Shown here in pieces: positions 8,570-16,117 of a stretch of 64,000 nucleotides of DNA. Origin of the DNA: Gemmatimonadaceae bacterium (GTDB lineage: Bacteria > Gemmatimonadota > Gemmatimonadetes > Gemmatimonadales > Gemmatimonadaceae); NCBI GenBank assembly GCA_035606695.1, contig DATNEW010000040.1, positions 1 to 64,000 on the forward strand. The letters are read 5' to 3'. Each line of letters begins with the position of its first letter. Positions within the stretch are counted from its first letter, which is position 1. Below the pieces are notes generated by a model. That model was not told the origin of the DNA. It saw only the letters and a program-made list of their open reading frames with translations, and ran no database searches. Made by a program: the position numbers and the translations under genes.

Positions 8570-9145
8570 CTACGGCTTCTTCGCCGTCAGCGAATCGACC
8601 CACCGCTGCGCGTTCTTGGTCGACGGCCGCGCCGCACCTTGCTGTTGCGGCGCGAACGCGACACCAACCGCCGCGGTGAGCTTTCGATCCATGCGATCGA
8701 TGAGATCGAACAGATCGTCGACTTTGCCTTCGATCGTTTCACGAAACTCGATCTCCGACGTCTCGACGTTCACCGATCGCACGTCGAATCGCATGCGATT
8801 TTTCGGATCGATGAGAAAGCCGCCGGTCACGAAGTGCCGAACGCCGAGCACCTTGCCCAGGCGGACGGCCGTCTCGGGATCGACCTGCCCCGATGCCGCG
8901 AGCCGTTGCTCGGCGAGCAGGTCGCTCAATCGCGCGCGATCGGCCAGGCGAATGTTCGGATTCGACGCCAGCGCGTTCGTGAGCAGTTCCGAGATGCCGC
9001 GTCCCAGCGCCGCGTAGTCGCCGGGGCGCGGCGTCATCGAGCCGCCGGTGAAATTCATCACCGCAACCGTGGGTGCTTCGCTCTGCGCGAACGTCAGAGC
9101 GGGCGCGAGAAGCGCGGCCGAGAGAATGACCGAGGTGTACCGCAT
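8570..9145 (-). CDS. CsgG-family exported protein (short)
   Basis: A 191-residue protein with a cleavable signal peptide (TFAQ at about residue 20). The mature part, starting TVAVMNFTGG, then LGRGISELLTNALAS, LADRARLSDLLAEQRL, VDPETAVRLGKVLGVRHFVTGGFL, is a clear CsgG-type sequence. It is shorter than E. coli CsgG (about 277 residues) and lacks a lipobox cysteine, so it is unlikely to form the same lipidated pore. It ends 15 bp from the convergent lipoprotein gene at 6170-8554. It may work with that lipoprotein set, as the longer CsgG-like protein at 3385-4350 appears to; this is inference from proximity. Confidence 0.85.
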   Translation of the reverse strand: MRYTSVILSAALLAPALTFAQSEAPTVAVMNFTGGSMTPRPGDYAALGRGISELLTNALASNPNIRLADRARLSDLLAEQRLAASGQVDPETAVRLGKVLGVRHFVTGGFLIDPKNRMRFDVRSVNVETSEIEFRETIEGKVDDLFDLIDRMDRKLTAAVGVAFAPQQQGAARPSTKNAQRWVDSLTAKKP

Positions 9146-9210
9146 GCGATAACGTATATCGCGCGCAGGCGGCGGGTAGATGGGTAAATGGCCTAGATAA
9201 ACTTCATGCC

Positions 9211-9313
9211 GTCATCCTGAAGCGCGCAGCGCCGAAAGGATCTCGTCCGCTTGGATGATCCCGATCTCAGGATGCGGATGAGATCCTTTCGCGCCTGCGG
9301 CGCTCAGGATGAC
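9211..9313. repeat. Palindromic dispersed repeat (GTCATCCTGA family)
   Basis: Imperfect 34-bp arms (9211-9244 and 9280-9313) begin GTCATCCTGA and end TCAGGATGAC, with a core AAAGGATCTC/GAGATCCTTT and a 35-base loop. Related elements occur at 14204, 15948, 24963 and 41874. This is the widespread 'GTCATCCTGAGCG-AAGGATCT' type of intergenic repeat. It fills most of the 174-bp gap between the CsgG-like gene and the small exported-protein gene. Confidence 0.75.
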
Positions 9314-9319
9314 CTGCGT

Positions 9320-9547
9320 TCACCGCCGGTCGTACTGCTGCGCCACTTGCAACTGCTTGATCGCCGCGTCGACCGCGCGAATTGCATCCACGCGATGTCC
9401 GCCGAAGTCATGCGCCGCCGTCTGCAGCTCCTTGCGCGCCGCCTGGAGCTCCGCCACCGCGCTACGAATGTGCGGATGCGGTTCCATGACACGCGGCGTG
9501 AACGCGAGCGAACCGGCCATCCCAAGTCCCAACAACATCGATTTCAT
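9320..9547 (-). CDS. Small exported helical protein
   Basis: A 75-residue protein. ATG 9547 is chosen because GGAGG lies five bases upstream and it gives a signal peptide (MKSMLLGLGMAGSLAF). The remainder (HPHIRSAVAEL, then HDFGGHRVDAIRAVDAAIKQL) is a predicted helical hairpin. Small secreted proteins with an HDFGGHR-type turn are found in several phyla, but I know of no assigned function. The two halves carry paired histidines around the turn, which might bind a metal; that is speculation. It stands alone, with the palindromic repeat downstream and a divergent gene at 9771. Confidence 0.75.
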   Translation of the reverse strand: MKSMLLGLGMAGSLAFTPRVMEPHPHIRSAVAELQAARKELQTAAHDFGGHRVDAIRAVDAAIKQLQVAQQYDRR

Positions 9548-9770
9548 GAGTGCCTCCATCCGGGTGACATCGTTGCTACGTCGTACCTGCGTCGTGCCTC
9601 TCGCCGGTACGACGCCCCGTTGTGAGGAAATGTTAAATGCGTGATCTGGCGCACGCGCCGCGAGTACACTGCGTCGCTTATGGAGCGCGCCCAGCCGCGG
9701 CCACGAGAAGCGCGCGCCCATGCACGAAATCGCCGCGACGGAGAGCGGCAGAAGCTATAGTATAACGCCA

Positions 9771-10373
9771 ATGATCCGGACGACCATTGCAATCGCGCTG
9801 CTGTTACCGACGACGATCGGCGCGCAGGACACCACCACGAACAGGCGCGCGCGCGCCGATTCGATCTACACACCGGCGACGGTCTCCGACTATTTGCACG
9901 GCATGGTCGGCCCGCGAAGCGTGCTGCGTGGCTTCGGCCTTGCCGGTTTCGATCAATGGCGCGGCCGCCCGAAACAGTTTCCGCGTACCTGGCGCGGGTT
10001 CGAGGACCGCGTCGGTGAGCGATACGGGCAGGTCGCGATCTCTCATACGCTGCGCTTCGGCGCGTCGCGCATTCTCGACGAGCGCAATCTCCGCTACTGG
10101 CCGTGCAGCTGCGGCGATGGTGACACCCGCGCATCGCGATGGTTCAACGCGCTGACCGGCCCGTTTCGAGTGACGTCCCCGAACGGCATCCATCTATCGA
10201 TCTTGAATCCTGTGACAGAACTGGTAAGCGGCGTGCTCGTCACGAGTGTGCGGCCGGGAGGCTTCCACGTCGGAGAGGGCCTTCGCGACGGAGTGACAGG
10301 GCTCGCCGGCGAGGCGCTGGCCGACGTCGCGCGCGAGTTCTGGCCGTGGAAATGGCGGCCGCCGTTCATCTAG
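9771..10373 (+). CDS. Exported protein of unknown function
   Basis: A 200-residue protein beginning with a signal peptide (MIRTTIAIALLLPTTIGAQD) at ATG 9771; the longer reading from 9720 would add 17 residues that spoil it. The mature protein has no domain I recognise. Notable parts are a cysteine pair in WPCSCGDGD near the middle, glycine-rich helical stretches (GLRDGVTGLAGEALADV) and a tryptophan-rich end (FWPWKWRPPF). It could be a periplasmic or outer-membrane-associated protein. It stands alone and is convergent with the catabolic operon ending at 10550; the gap holds an inverted repeat. Confidence 0.7.
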   Translation: MIRTTIAIALLLPTTIGAQDTTTNRRARADSIYTPATVSDYLHGMVGPRSVLRGFGLAGFDQWRGRPKQFPRTWRGFEDRVGERYGQVAISHTLRFGASRILDERNLRYWPCSCGDGDTRASRWFNALTGPFRVTSPNGIHLSILNPVTELVSGVLVTSVRPGGFHVGEGLRDGVTGLAGEALADVAREFWPWKWRPPFI

Positions 10374-10400
10374 ACCGACAAGGGCAGAAAGAGCCTACCA

Positions 10401-10552
10401 TGGACTACGGCGGACATCCACAGATCGGCACGGAAACAGCATCGAAAAAAGGCGTATGAAGTTGCTCTTCCAAAAGAAAAAAAGAACATACTAAACGAAT
10501 TCAACGCCGTTTCCGTGCCTATCCGTGGACGTCCGATGTCTGTCCGTGGTCA
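10401..10552. repeat. Inverted repeat between convergent genes
   Basis: The left side near 10417-10437 (TCCACAGATCGGCACGGAAAC) and the right side near 10509-10530 are reverse complements with a few mismatches; weaker pairing continues outward. The loop contains an A-rich run (AAAAGAAAAAAAG at about 10472). The last bases supply the stop codon of the gene at 10550. It may act as a two-way terminator or be a small non-autonomous element. Confidence 0.55.
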
Positions 10553-11881
10553 AGCAGTTGAGAAGAGCTCGCGTACCGACGCGGTGTCCTCCATGGCGCG
10601 AATACGTCCGATCACCTCGCGGGCGCCCCCCAGTCGCACGGCCTTCTCCTCGATCTCCTCGCGCGACAACGCATTCCCTGGATCACCCTTCGGCACATCC
10701 GCGCGCCCGCTCAATCGACGGCCGTCCGTGGTCTCCACCTCCACCCGCCCAATCCACCGCCGCGGATACTCGGCATCGACCTCCGGATCGCACACCATGC
10801 GCACCCGGTCGCGCAGCGACGTCACACGCGCATCGGTGAGTCCGTGCTCGTCGAACTCGCGAAGGCCCGCCGCGCCGTGCACGGCGATCAGACCGAGCAC
10901 GGTGCCCATCGAGAATTTGGCTTGATGCACGTTGGTAGGGCGATCCACCTTCCCCAAGACGTCGATCGCGCCTTGATGGACGCGCGCCGTGATCGACGCA
11001 ATGTCCGTGTGCGACAATGACTCGCGCGCCATGAGATCGAGCAGCGCGTCGGCGGACGGATGCGTGTGCCGGCACGACGCATGCCACTTATATGAAGTCT
11101 CTAAAATCGCCCACCGCGTGCCCAGACGGTCGGTGAGTCGCGACGCATCGGCATCGCTGGACATGCCCGCCGCCATGCCCTGCTCGCCGGTGAGAATCGC
11201 GCGCGCGCCGGTGACACCCTCGCGCGCGAGATACGCCGCCAGCAAGCCGTCCGACGCCGCTTTGGCGGTGTGCAGCTGCTTCGAGTCCGCGGCGTCGCGC
11301 AGGAATTCCCACAATCCGGCGGCCTGCGTGCCCGCGGATCCCATCGCGTGCTGGATCTGCTCCGCGTCGAGCTCGAGCAATCGCCCGACCGCGGCCGCCG
11401 CGGCGACCGTGCCCGCCGTTCCCGTCGTATGAAAGATCTTGTAATGCGACCGTCCGAGGAATTCGCCGATGCGAATGCCGACTTCGTAACCGACGATCGA
11501 CGCCGCCAGCACGGCCGCGCCCGTCGCATTCTCCTGCTGCGCCGCCGCGATGACGGCGGGGAACACGACGGTCGCCGGATGAAACACCGATCCGTTGTGC
11601 ACGTCGTCCTGCTCGACCACGTGCGACGACGCGCCGTTGATCAAGGCGGCGAACGCGGCGGTCGTCTTCTCTCCCGTCGGCACGATCGTACACGGTCCCG
11701 TCGCCGGACCCATCGCGCGCGCGAAGTCACGCATCGCCAGCACCGGCCGGCCGTCCTTGCCCGCTACCGCCGAGCCGTACCAGTCGACCATCAGCGACTC
11801 GATCATCTCGAGGACTGGGTGCGGCACGTTCTCCAGCGTCACACTCGCCGCGAACGTCGCCAACTCGCGCTCCGCGCTCAT
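10550..11881 (-). CDS. MmgE/PrpD family protein
   Basis: A 443-residue member of the MmgE/PrpD family, which includes 2-methylcitrate dehydratase and cis-aconitate decarboxylase. The start ATG at 11881 overlaps the stop of the CoA-transferase gene (ATGA); an in-frame extension upstream is an artefact. Family signatures are visible: SHVVEQDDVHNGSVFHPATV, GYEVGIRIGEFLG, GTAGTVAAAAAVGRLL and KWHASCRHTHPSADALLDL. In the Pseudomonas itaconate (rip) operon an MmgE/PrpD gene lies among ict, ich, ccl and an acyl-CoA dehydrogenase; the same set is found here. The substrate is not established; a C5/C6 tricarboxylate or methylene-dicarboxylate is likely. It is the last gene of a three-gene leftward operon. 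Confidence 0.88.
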   Translation of the reverse strand: MSAERELATFAASVTLENVPHPVLEMIESLMVDWYGSAVAGKDGRPVLAMRDFARAMGPATGPCTIVPTGEKTTAAFAALINGASSHVVEQDDVHNGSVFHPATVVFPAVIAAAQQENATGAAVLAASIVGYEVGIRIGEFLGRSHYKIFHTTGTAGTVAAAAAVGRLLELDAEQIQHAMGSAGTQAAGLWEFLRDAADSKQLHTAKAASDGLLAAYLAREGVTGARAILTGEQGMAAGMSSDADASRLTDRLGTRWAILETSYKWHASCRHTHPSADALLDLMARESLSHTDIASITARVHQGAIDVLGKVDRPTNVHQAKFSMGTVLGLIAVHGAAGLREFDEHGLTDARVTSLRDRVRMVCDPEVDAEYPRRWIGRVEVETTDGRRLSGRADVPKGDPGNALSREEIEEKAVRLGGAREVIGRIRAMEDTASVRELFSTA

Positions 11882-13014
11882 AGACCGAGCTCCTTCAGTA
11901 CCGCTTTGGTATGTTGGCCAAGCGTCGGCACGTCGCCCATCGATGCAGTCGACCCGCGCAAGTCGATGGGCGGCCGCAGCGCCGCGATCGATCCATTCTC
12001 CGTCTGCACGTCGGCCCAGCGACCGCGCGCCTGAAGCTGCTCGTGCACCGCGACACCATGTACATCGTTCACGCGTCCGTTCGCGATCTCGGCGGCGTCG
12101 AGCCGCGCGACGATCTGCTCGCTGCTCGATTGCATGAACACGTCTTCGATGATTCGTGTCAGCTCTCCACGATTCGCGACGCGCTTGGTGTTGCGATCGA
12201 ATCGCTCGTCCGCCGCGAGGCTCGGCTGCTCCAGCACCTCGGCGCAGAAGCGCGACCACTCGCGTTCGTTCTGAATGCCGAGCATCACTTCGCCGTCGCC
12301 GGTGCGATGCGGCCCGTACGGCGCGATCGTCGGATGCGACGCACCACTTCGCCGAGGCGGCGCTTCGCCATAGCGGCCGAAATACACAGGCTGCGACATC
12401 CACTCGGCGACCGCGTCGAGCATCGACACCGAGACCGCGGTGCCGTGTCCGTCGCGAGCGCGCTGCATGAGCGCCAGGAGCGTTCCCGAGAACGCATACA
12501 TACCGGCGGCGATGTCCACGATGGACACGCCGCATCGCGCCGGCGAATCGTCGCTGCCGGTCACGGAGAGCAATCCACCCTCGGCCTGCAGCAGCAGGTC
12601 ATAGGCTTTCTTGTCCCGCATGGGGCCGGGCTCGCCGTATCCCGAGATGTCCGTGACGATGAGCTTCGGAAATCGCGCCTTTAGAGATTCGTAATCGACG
12701 CCGAGACGCGCCGCCGATCCCGGTCCCAGGTTCTGCACGAATACATCAGCGCGCGCGAGCAGCCGATCCAGGGCGTCGCGCCCGCTCGCCTCCCTGAGAT
12801 CCAGTACCACACTCTCCTTGCCGCGATTGAGCCACACGAAGTACGATGACAAGCCATGCACCGACTCGTCGTAGCCGCGCGCGAAATCGCCCTCGGGACG
12901 CTCGATCTTGATCACCCGCGCGCCATAATCCGCGAGATGTCGCGTACACAGCGGCCCGGACACCGCGTGCTCCAGCGCCACGACCGTCATTCCCTCGAGC
13001 GGCAAGGCCGACAT
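11878..13014 (-). CDS. ict: Class III CoA transferase, probable itaconate CoA-transferase
   Basis: A 378-residue CaiB/BaiF (family III) CoA transferase. Start ATG 13014 is coupled to the stop of the acyl-CoA dehydrogenase gene by ATGA. Features seen: N-terminal LEGMTVVALEHAVSGP, HLADYGARVIKIERPEGD, and KKAYDLLLQAEGG, whose Asp (about residue 139) matches the catalytic aspartate that forms the aspartyl-CoA thioester in this family. The C-terminal half has the usual GEVMLGIQNEREW segment. In Pseudomonas the itaconate transferase Ict (PA0882) is of this family and sits with the same partners. It would move CoA from succinyl-CoA to itaconate in the cytoplasm. The symbol is given from context, as family III members have varied substrates. 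Confidence 0.75.
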   Translation of the reverse strand: MSALPLEGMTVVALEHAVSGPLCTRHLADYGARVIKIERPEGDFARGYDESVHGLSSYFVWLNRGKESVVLDLREASGRDALDRLLARADVFVQNLGPGSAARLGVDYESLKARFPKLIVTDISGYGEPGPMRDKKAYDLLLQAEGGLLSVTGSDDSPARCGVSIVDIAAGMYAFSGTLLALMQRARDGHGTAVSVSMLDAVAEWMSQPVYFGRYGEAPPRRSGASHPTIAPYGPHRTGDGEVMLGIQNEREWSRFCAEVLEQPSLAADERFDRNTKRVANRGELTRIIEDVFMQSSSEQIVARLDAAEIANGRVNDVHGVAVHEQLQARGRWADVQTENGSIAALRPPIDLRGSTASMGDVPTLGQHTKAVLKELGL

Positions 13015-14162
13015 CAGAACGACCTCGGCAGCCCGAGCACGTGCTCGGCGACATACGAAAGAATCAGATTCGTCGAGATCGGCGCCACCTGATACAACCG
13101 CGTCTCGCGAAACTTGCGCTCGACGTCGAACTCCGCCGCGAATCCAAAGCCGCCATGCGTCTGGAGGCACACGTTCGCAGCTTCCCATGACGCTTTCGCC
13201 GCGAGATACTTCGCCATGTTCGCCTCGGCGCCGCAGGGCTCGCCGGCGTCGAAGAGCTCGCACGCTTTCCAGCGCATGAGATTCGCCGCCTCGACTTCGA
13301 TGTAACTCTCGGCGATCGGAAATTGCACGCCCTGATTGCGCCCGATCGGCCGGTCGAACACGACTCGCTCCGACGCATAGTGCGTCGCGCGATCGACAAA
13401 CCAGTATCCGTCACCGATGCATTCGGCCGCGATGAGCGTCCGCTCGGCGTTCAAGCCGTCGAGGATGTAGCGAAATCCTTTGCCTTCCTCGCCAATCCGA
13501 TTTGCCGCCGGAATCTCCACGTCCTCGAAGAACGCCTCGCTCGTCTCGTGATTCACCATGTTGCGAATCGGCTTGAGCGTGAGCCCGGCTCCAAGCGCGG
13601 CCTTGATGTCCACGATGAAAAGAGAAAGCCCCTCGGTTTTGCGCTGCGTCTCGGCGAGCAGCGTCGTGCGCGCGAGCAGAATCATCAAGTCGGAATGCTG
13701 CGCGCGCGACATCCACACCTTCTGGCCGTTGACGATGTACGAATCGCCGCGCCGCACCGCGGTCGTCTTGGTCTTCGTCGTGTCGGTGCCGGTCGTCGGT
13801 TCGGTGACGCCCATCGACTGCAGCCGAAGCTCGCCACGAGCGATGCGCGGCAGATATTCGCGTTTCTGCGCGTCGGATCCGTGCCGCAGCACCGTGCCCA
13901 TGTTGTAAAGCTGCCCATGACATGCGCCGGCGTTCGCGCCGCTGCGATTGATCTCCTCCATGATGACCGAAGCTTCGGCAAGCCCGAGCCCCGCGCCGTC
14001 GTACTCCTGCGGAATGAGCGCCGCGAGCCAGCCGGCCTTCGTCAGCGCATCGACAAATTCTTCGGGGTACGCCCGCGCCTCGTCCACGCGCTGCCAGTAG
14101 GCCGAGGGAAATTCGGCGCACAGGGCGCGAACCGGTTGTCGTATGTCTTCGTAGTCAGTCAT
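13014..14162 (-). CDS. Acyl-CoA dehydrogenase of the itaconate-type cluster
   Basis: A 382-residue acyl-CoA dehydrogenase with all three family domains: N-terminal helices (GWLAALIPQEYDGAGLGLAE), the middle beta domain with FAD-binding VTEPTTGTDTTKTKT and KVWMSRA, and the C-terminal helices (QTHGGFGFAAEFDVERKFR). The common catalytic position near the end reads LYQVAP rather than YEGT, so the usual Glu is Gln; a Glu in the helix-G position (LNAERT), used by isovaleryl-CoA dehydrogenase, is present. Substrate unknown; it may handle a branched C5 acyl-CoA linked to itaconate metabolism. The start sits in a 23-bp tandem duplication described separately. First gene of the leftward operon. Confidence 0.88.
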   Translation of the reverse strand: MTDYEDIRQPVRALCAEFPSAYWQRVDEARAYPEEFVDALTKAGWLAALIPQEYDGAGLGLAEASVIMEEINRSGANAGACHGQLYNMGTVLRHGSDAQKREYLPRIARGELRLQSMGVTEPTTGTDTTKTKTTAVRRGDSYIVNGQKVWMSRAQHSDLMILLARTTLLAETQRKTEGLSLFIVDIKAALGAGLTLKPIRNMVNHETSEAFFEDVEIPAANRIGEEGKGFRYILDGLNAERTLIAAECIGDGYWFVDRATHYASERVVFDRPIGRNQGVQFPIAESYIEVEAANLMRWKACELFDAGEPCGAEANMAKYLAAKASWEAANVCLQTHGGFGFAAEFDVERKFRETRLYQVAPISTNLILSYVAEHVLGLPRSF

Positions 14163-14214
14163 TCCGAGTCCTCGTAATCAGTCATTCCGAGTCCTCGTAA
14201 TCAGTCATTCCGAG
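14150..14214. repeat. 23-bp tandem duplication of a gene start
   Basis: Two full units and one partial unit of 23 bp (14150, 14173, 14196) share the core CAGTCATTCCGAGTCCTCGT. On the minus strand each begins ATGACTGA(T/C)TACGA(G/A)GA. The two upstream ATGs each open an eight-codon frame (MTDYEDSE) whose TGA overlaps the next ATG; the third ATG starts the acyl-CoA dehydrogenase. The outermost unit runs into the dispersed repeat at 14204. Confidence 0.85.
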
Positions 14215-14332
14215 CCGAAGGCGAGGAATCTTTCGTCCAGATAGAGTGGTCGATGAAGAATCTACGGCCCTCTACGCGAGACGATAGATTCCTCGCTACG
14301 CTCGGAATGACAGCGCTACGCTCGGAATAACA
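14204..14332. repeat. Dispersed palindromic repeat filling a divergent promoter region
   Basis: The left arm 14204-14230 (GTCATTCCGAGCCGAAGGCG...) pairs with 14287-14311 (...GCTACGCTCGGAATGAC). A second right half-copy follows at 14312-14331. It is a member of the same family as 9211 and 15948. Together with the 23-bp duplication it occupies practically the whole 175-bp gap between the divergent starts at 14162 and 14338, so any promoters for the two catabolic transcripts lie in or next to repeat DNA. Confidence 0.8.
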
Positions 14333-14337
14333 GGCTC

Positions 14338-15147
14338 ATGGACCAACTCTCGCAGTGGATCGGCCGGCGCGAATCGCACGACGATTGGGTGACGCCATCG
14401 CGCGTCGCGGCGTGGCACGCGACGCTCGATCACGACGCGCCCGCGGTGAGCGAAGGCGACGACGTACCACCCGCGATCTACTGGGCATTGTTTCCACCCC
14501 TCACGCGCACGAGCGAGCTGAGTGACGACGGGCATCCGCGCCGCGGCGGGTTTTTCCCGCCCGTCGAGCTGCCCAGGCGCATGTGGGCCGGCAGCCGGCT
14601 CGTGTGGCATCGTCCACTGCGTGTCGGCGAACATCTGGTGCGCGAATCGACCATCGCGAACATCGAAGAGAAGCAGGGAAGAGCCGGCCCGCTCGTCTTC
14701 GTCACCGTGCACCATGCCGTGCGCGCTGGAAAGGAGATGCTGCTCGAGGACGATCAGGGTCTCGTGTATCGTGGGGCCGATCGCGCGCCGCTGCGTTCCG
14801 CCGAGGCGCGGCCGTCGACATGGTTGCGTACCCTCAGTCCGAATGAGGTGCTCCTCTTCCGATATTCCGCGCTGATGTTCAACGGCCACCGCATTCACTA
14901 CGATCGACAGTATGCCGAGTCCGAGGGGTATCCGAATGTCGTGGTGCACGGTCCGCTCATCGCGACGCTGCTGCTCGATCTGCTCGCCGCCAACACGCAC
15001 AACGCAACGGTGACGCGCTTTCAGTTCAAGGCCACGCGTCCGGCATTCGCGAATGAACCGCTCACGCTGCACGGCCAACCGGCGGTCGATCGCGGTCACT
15101 TTCACTTGTGGTCCGACGGCGTGGAGGCGGAAGCATGGACGCGCTGA
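14338..15147 (+). CDS. ich: FAS1/MaoC-type hydratase, probable itaconyl-CoA hydratase
   Basis: A 269-residue protein with two hot-dog halves, as in mesaconyl-C4-CoA hydratase and itaconyl-CoA hydratase. The N-terminal half (FPPLTRTSELSDDGHPRRG to VWHRPLRVGEHLVRES) is FAS1-like. The C-terminal half has the hydratase signature HRIHYDRQYAESEGYPNVVV followed by HGPLIATLLLDLL, with the catalytic Asp/His region intact. It would add water to itaconyl-CoA to make citramalyl-CoA. It overlaps the lyase gene by 13 bp, a coupling that matches consecutive steps. The symbol rests on family plus context; a mesaconyl-CoA substrate is an alternative. Confidence 0.8.
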   Translation: MDQLSQWIGRRESHDDWVTPSRVAAWHATLDHDAPAVSEGDDVPPAIYWALFPPLTRTSELSDDGHPRRGGFFPPVELPRRMWAGSRLVWHRPLRVGEHLVRESTIANIEEKQGRAGPLVFVTVHHAVRAGKEMLLEDDQGLVYRGADRAPLRSAEARPSTWLRTLSPNEVLLFRYSALMFNGHRIHYDRQYAESEGYPNVVVHGPLIATLLLDLLAANTHNATVTRFQFKATRPAFANEPLTLHGQPAVDRGHFHLWSDGVEAEAWTR

Positions 15148-15986
15148 CGTCGCCCGCACGGTCGTGGTTGTTCGTGCCCGCGAATCGTCCGGAACGTTTT
15201 GCCAAAGCGGCGGCGAGCGGCGCGGATCGCGTCATCATCGATCTCGAGGACTCAGTCACGCCGGCTGACAAAGCGGCGGCGTGCGCCGGTCTCGCTCGCA
15301 CCGAGTTGCCGGCGTCGGTGCCCGTCTACGTTCGAGTGAATGCGGCGAGCACCGAATGGTTCGATGCGAACATCGAGGTTGCCGCGCATCTCGACGTCAC
15401 CGGCGTGCTGCTGCCCAAAGTCGAGCTGCCGGGCGACATCAAGCGCGCCGATGCCCGTCTGCCGGCCGAGTTTCAGATCGTGCCGATCGTCGAGACGGCG
15501 GGCGGCGTGTGGAACGTGCTGGAAGTCGCGCACGCTCCGCGCGTCGAACGACTGGTCTTCGGCGCGCTCGACTTCGAGCTCGATACCGGCATGCTCGAGG
15601 GAGACGACACCTTCGCGTACGCGCGCTCGCGGATCGTGCTGGCGTCGCGCATTGCCGGACTGGCGCCGCCGATCGATGCGGTGACGATCGGCATCGACGA
15701 CGAAGCGGCATTGACTCGCGACGCCGAGCGAAGCCGCCGCTTTGGGTTCGCGGGAAAACTCTGTATTCACCCGCGGCAGGTTGCGCCGCTCAATCGCCTG
15801 TTCGCGCCGACCGCCGCGGAGATGGCATGGGCGGAGTCGATCCTGGCCGAGGCGGACAAACGGCCGGGCGAGGGGGCGTTCGCGTTGAACGGGACGATGG
15901 TGGATCGTCCGGTGATCGAGCGTGCGCGGCGGATCGTAGCCAGCAAAGTCATCCCGAGCGAAGCGAGGGATTTAACGTCCCGGTAG
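15135..15986 (+). CDS. ccl: CitE-like lyase, probable (S)-citramalyl-CoA lyase
   Basis: A 283-residue HpcH/HpaI-CitE family lyase. Start ATG 15135 (MDALTSPARSWLFVPANRPE) lies inside the end of the hydratase gene. Motifs: DRVIIDLEDSVTPADK, PVYVRVNA, VPIVETAGGVWN (Glu ligand) and VFGALDFELDTG (Asp ligand) form the Mg-binding site, and GKLCIHPRQVAPLN is the usual C-terminal signature. It would split citramalyl-CoA into acetyl-CoA and pyruvate, the last step of itaconate breakdown. The last dozen codons (VIPSEARDL...) are not native: they are the start of a dispersed repeat that supplies the stop codon. Malyl-CoA or methylmalyl-CoA substrates are possible alternatives. Confidence 0.85.
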   Translation: MDALTSPARSWLFVPANRPERFAKAAASGADRVIIDLEDSVTPADKAAACAGLARTELPASVPVYVRVNAASTEWFDANIEVAAHLDVTGVLLPKVELPGDIKRADARLPAEFQIVPIVETAGGVWNVLEVAHAPRVERLVFGALDFELDTGMLEGDDTFAYARSRIVLASRIAGLAPPIDAVTIGIDDEAALTRDAERSRRFGFAGKLCIHPRQVAPLNRLFAPTAAEMAWAESILAEADKRPGEGAFALNGTMVDRPVIERARRIVASKVIPSEARDLTSR

Positions 15987-16037
15987 AGGGACGTCCCTCC
16001 GTCGTGGCGAGATTCCTCGCCTGCGGCTCGGATTGAC
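15948..16037. repeat. Dispersed palindromic repeat overlapping the ccl 3' end
   Basis: The left arm GTCATCCCGAGCGAAGCGAG (15948) pairs with a right arm that ends CTCGGATTGAC (16037); an inner perfect pair ACGTCCC/GGGACGT lies at 15975-15994. The left arm is translated as the last residues of the lyase. It ends about 35 bp before the promoter of the GntR/ABC operon. Confidence 0.8.
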
Positions 16038-16072
16038 AGCCGGTGTGCCACTCTGTCACCGATCGCGGTCTC

Positions 16073-16101
16073 TTGACGCGGTGCCGTGCCTAGTGTACTA
16101 A
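16073..16101 (+). promoter_or_regulatory. Sigma70-type promoter of the GntR/ABC operon
   Basis: TTGACG (16073-16078) and TACTAA (16096-16101) are separated by 17 bp. Transcription would begin near 16108, about nine bases before the ATG at 16117, giving a very short or no leader. The -10 box lies inside the left arm of the operator, so repressor binding would block polymerase. Confidence 0.6.
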
Positions 16102-16117
16102 TTGAACTAGTACACTA
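16091..16117. promoter_or_regulatory. YtrA-type operator palindrome
   Basis: A perfect 10-bp inverted repeat, TAGTGTACTA (16091-16100) and TAGTACACTA (16108-16117), with a 7-bp spacer. Read as half-sites it is AGTGTA-13 bp-TACACT, the arrangement I recall for YtrA of Bacillus subtilis. It covers the -10 box, the probable start of transcription and the A of the regulator's own ATG, which indicates autorepression. Confidence 0.8.

Noticed and set aside
10550-12535. N-terminal extension of the MmgE/PrpD gene by 218 codons
   Set aside because: It is out of frame over the CoA-transferase gene; family length and the ATGA overlap fix the start at 11881.
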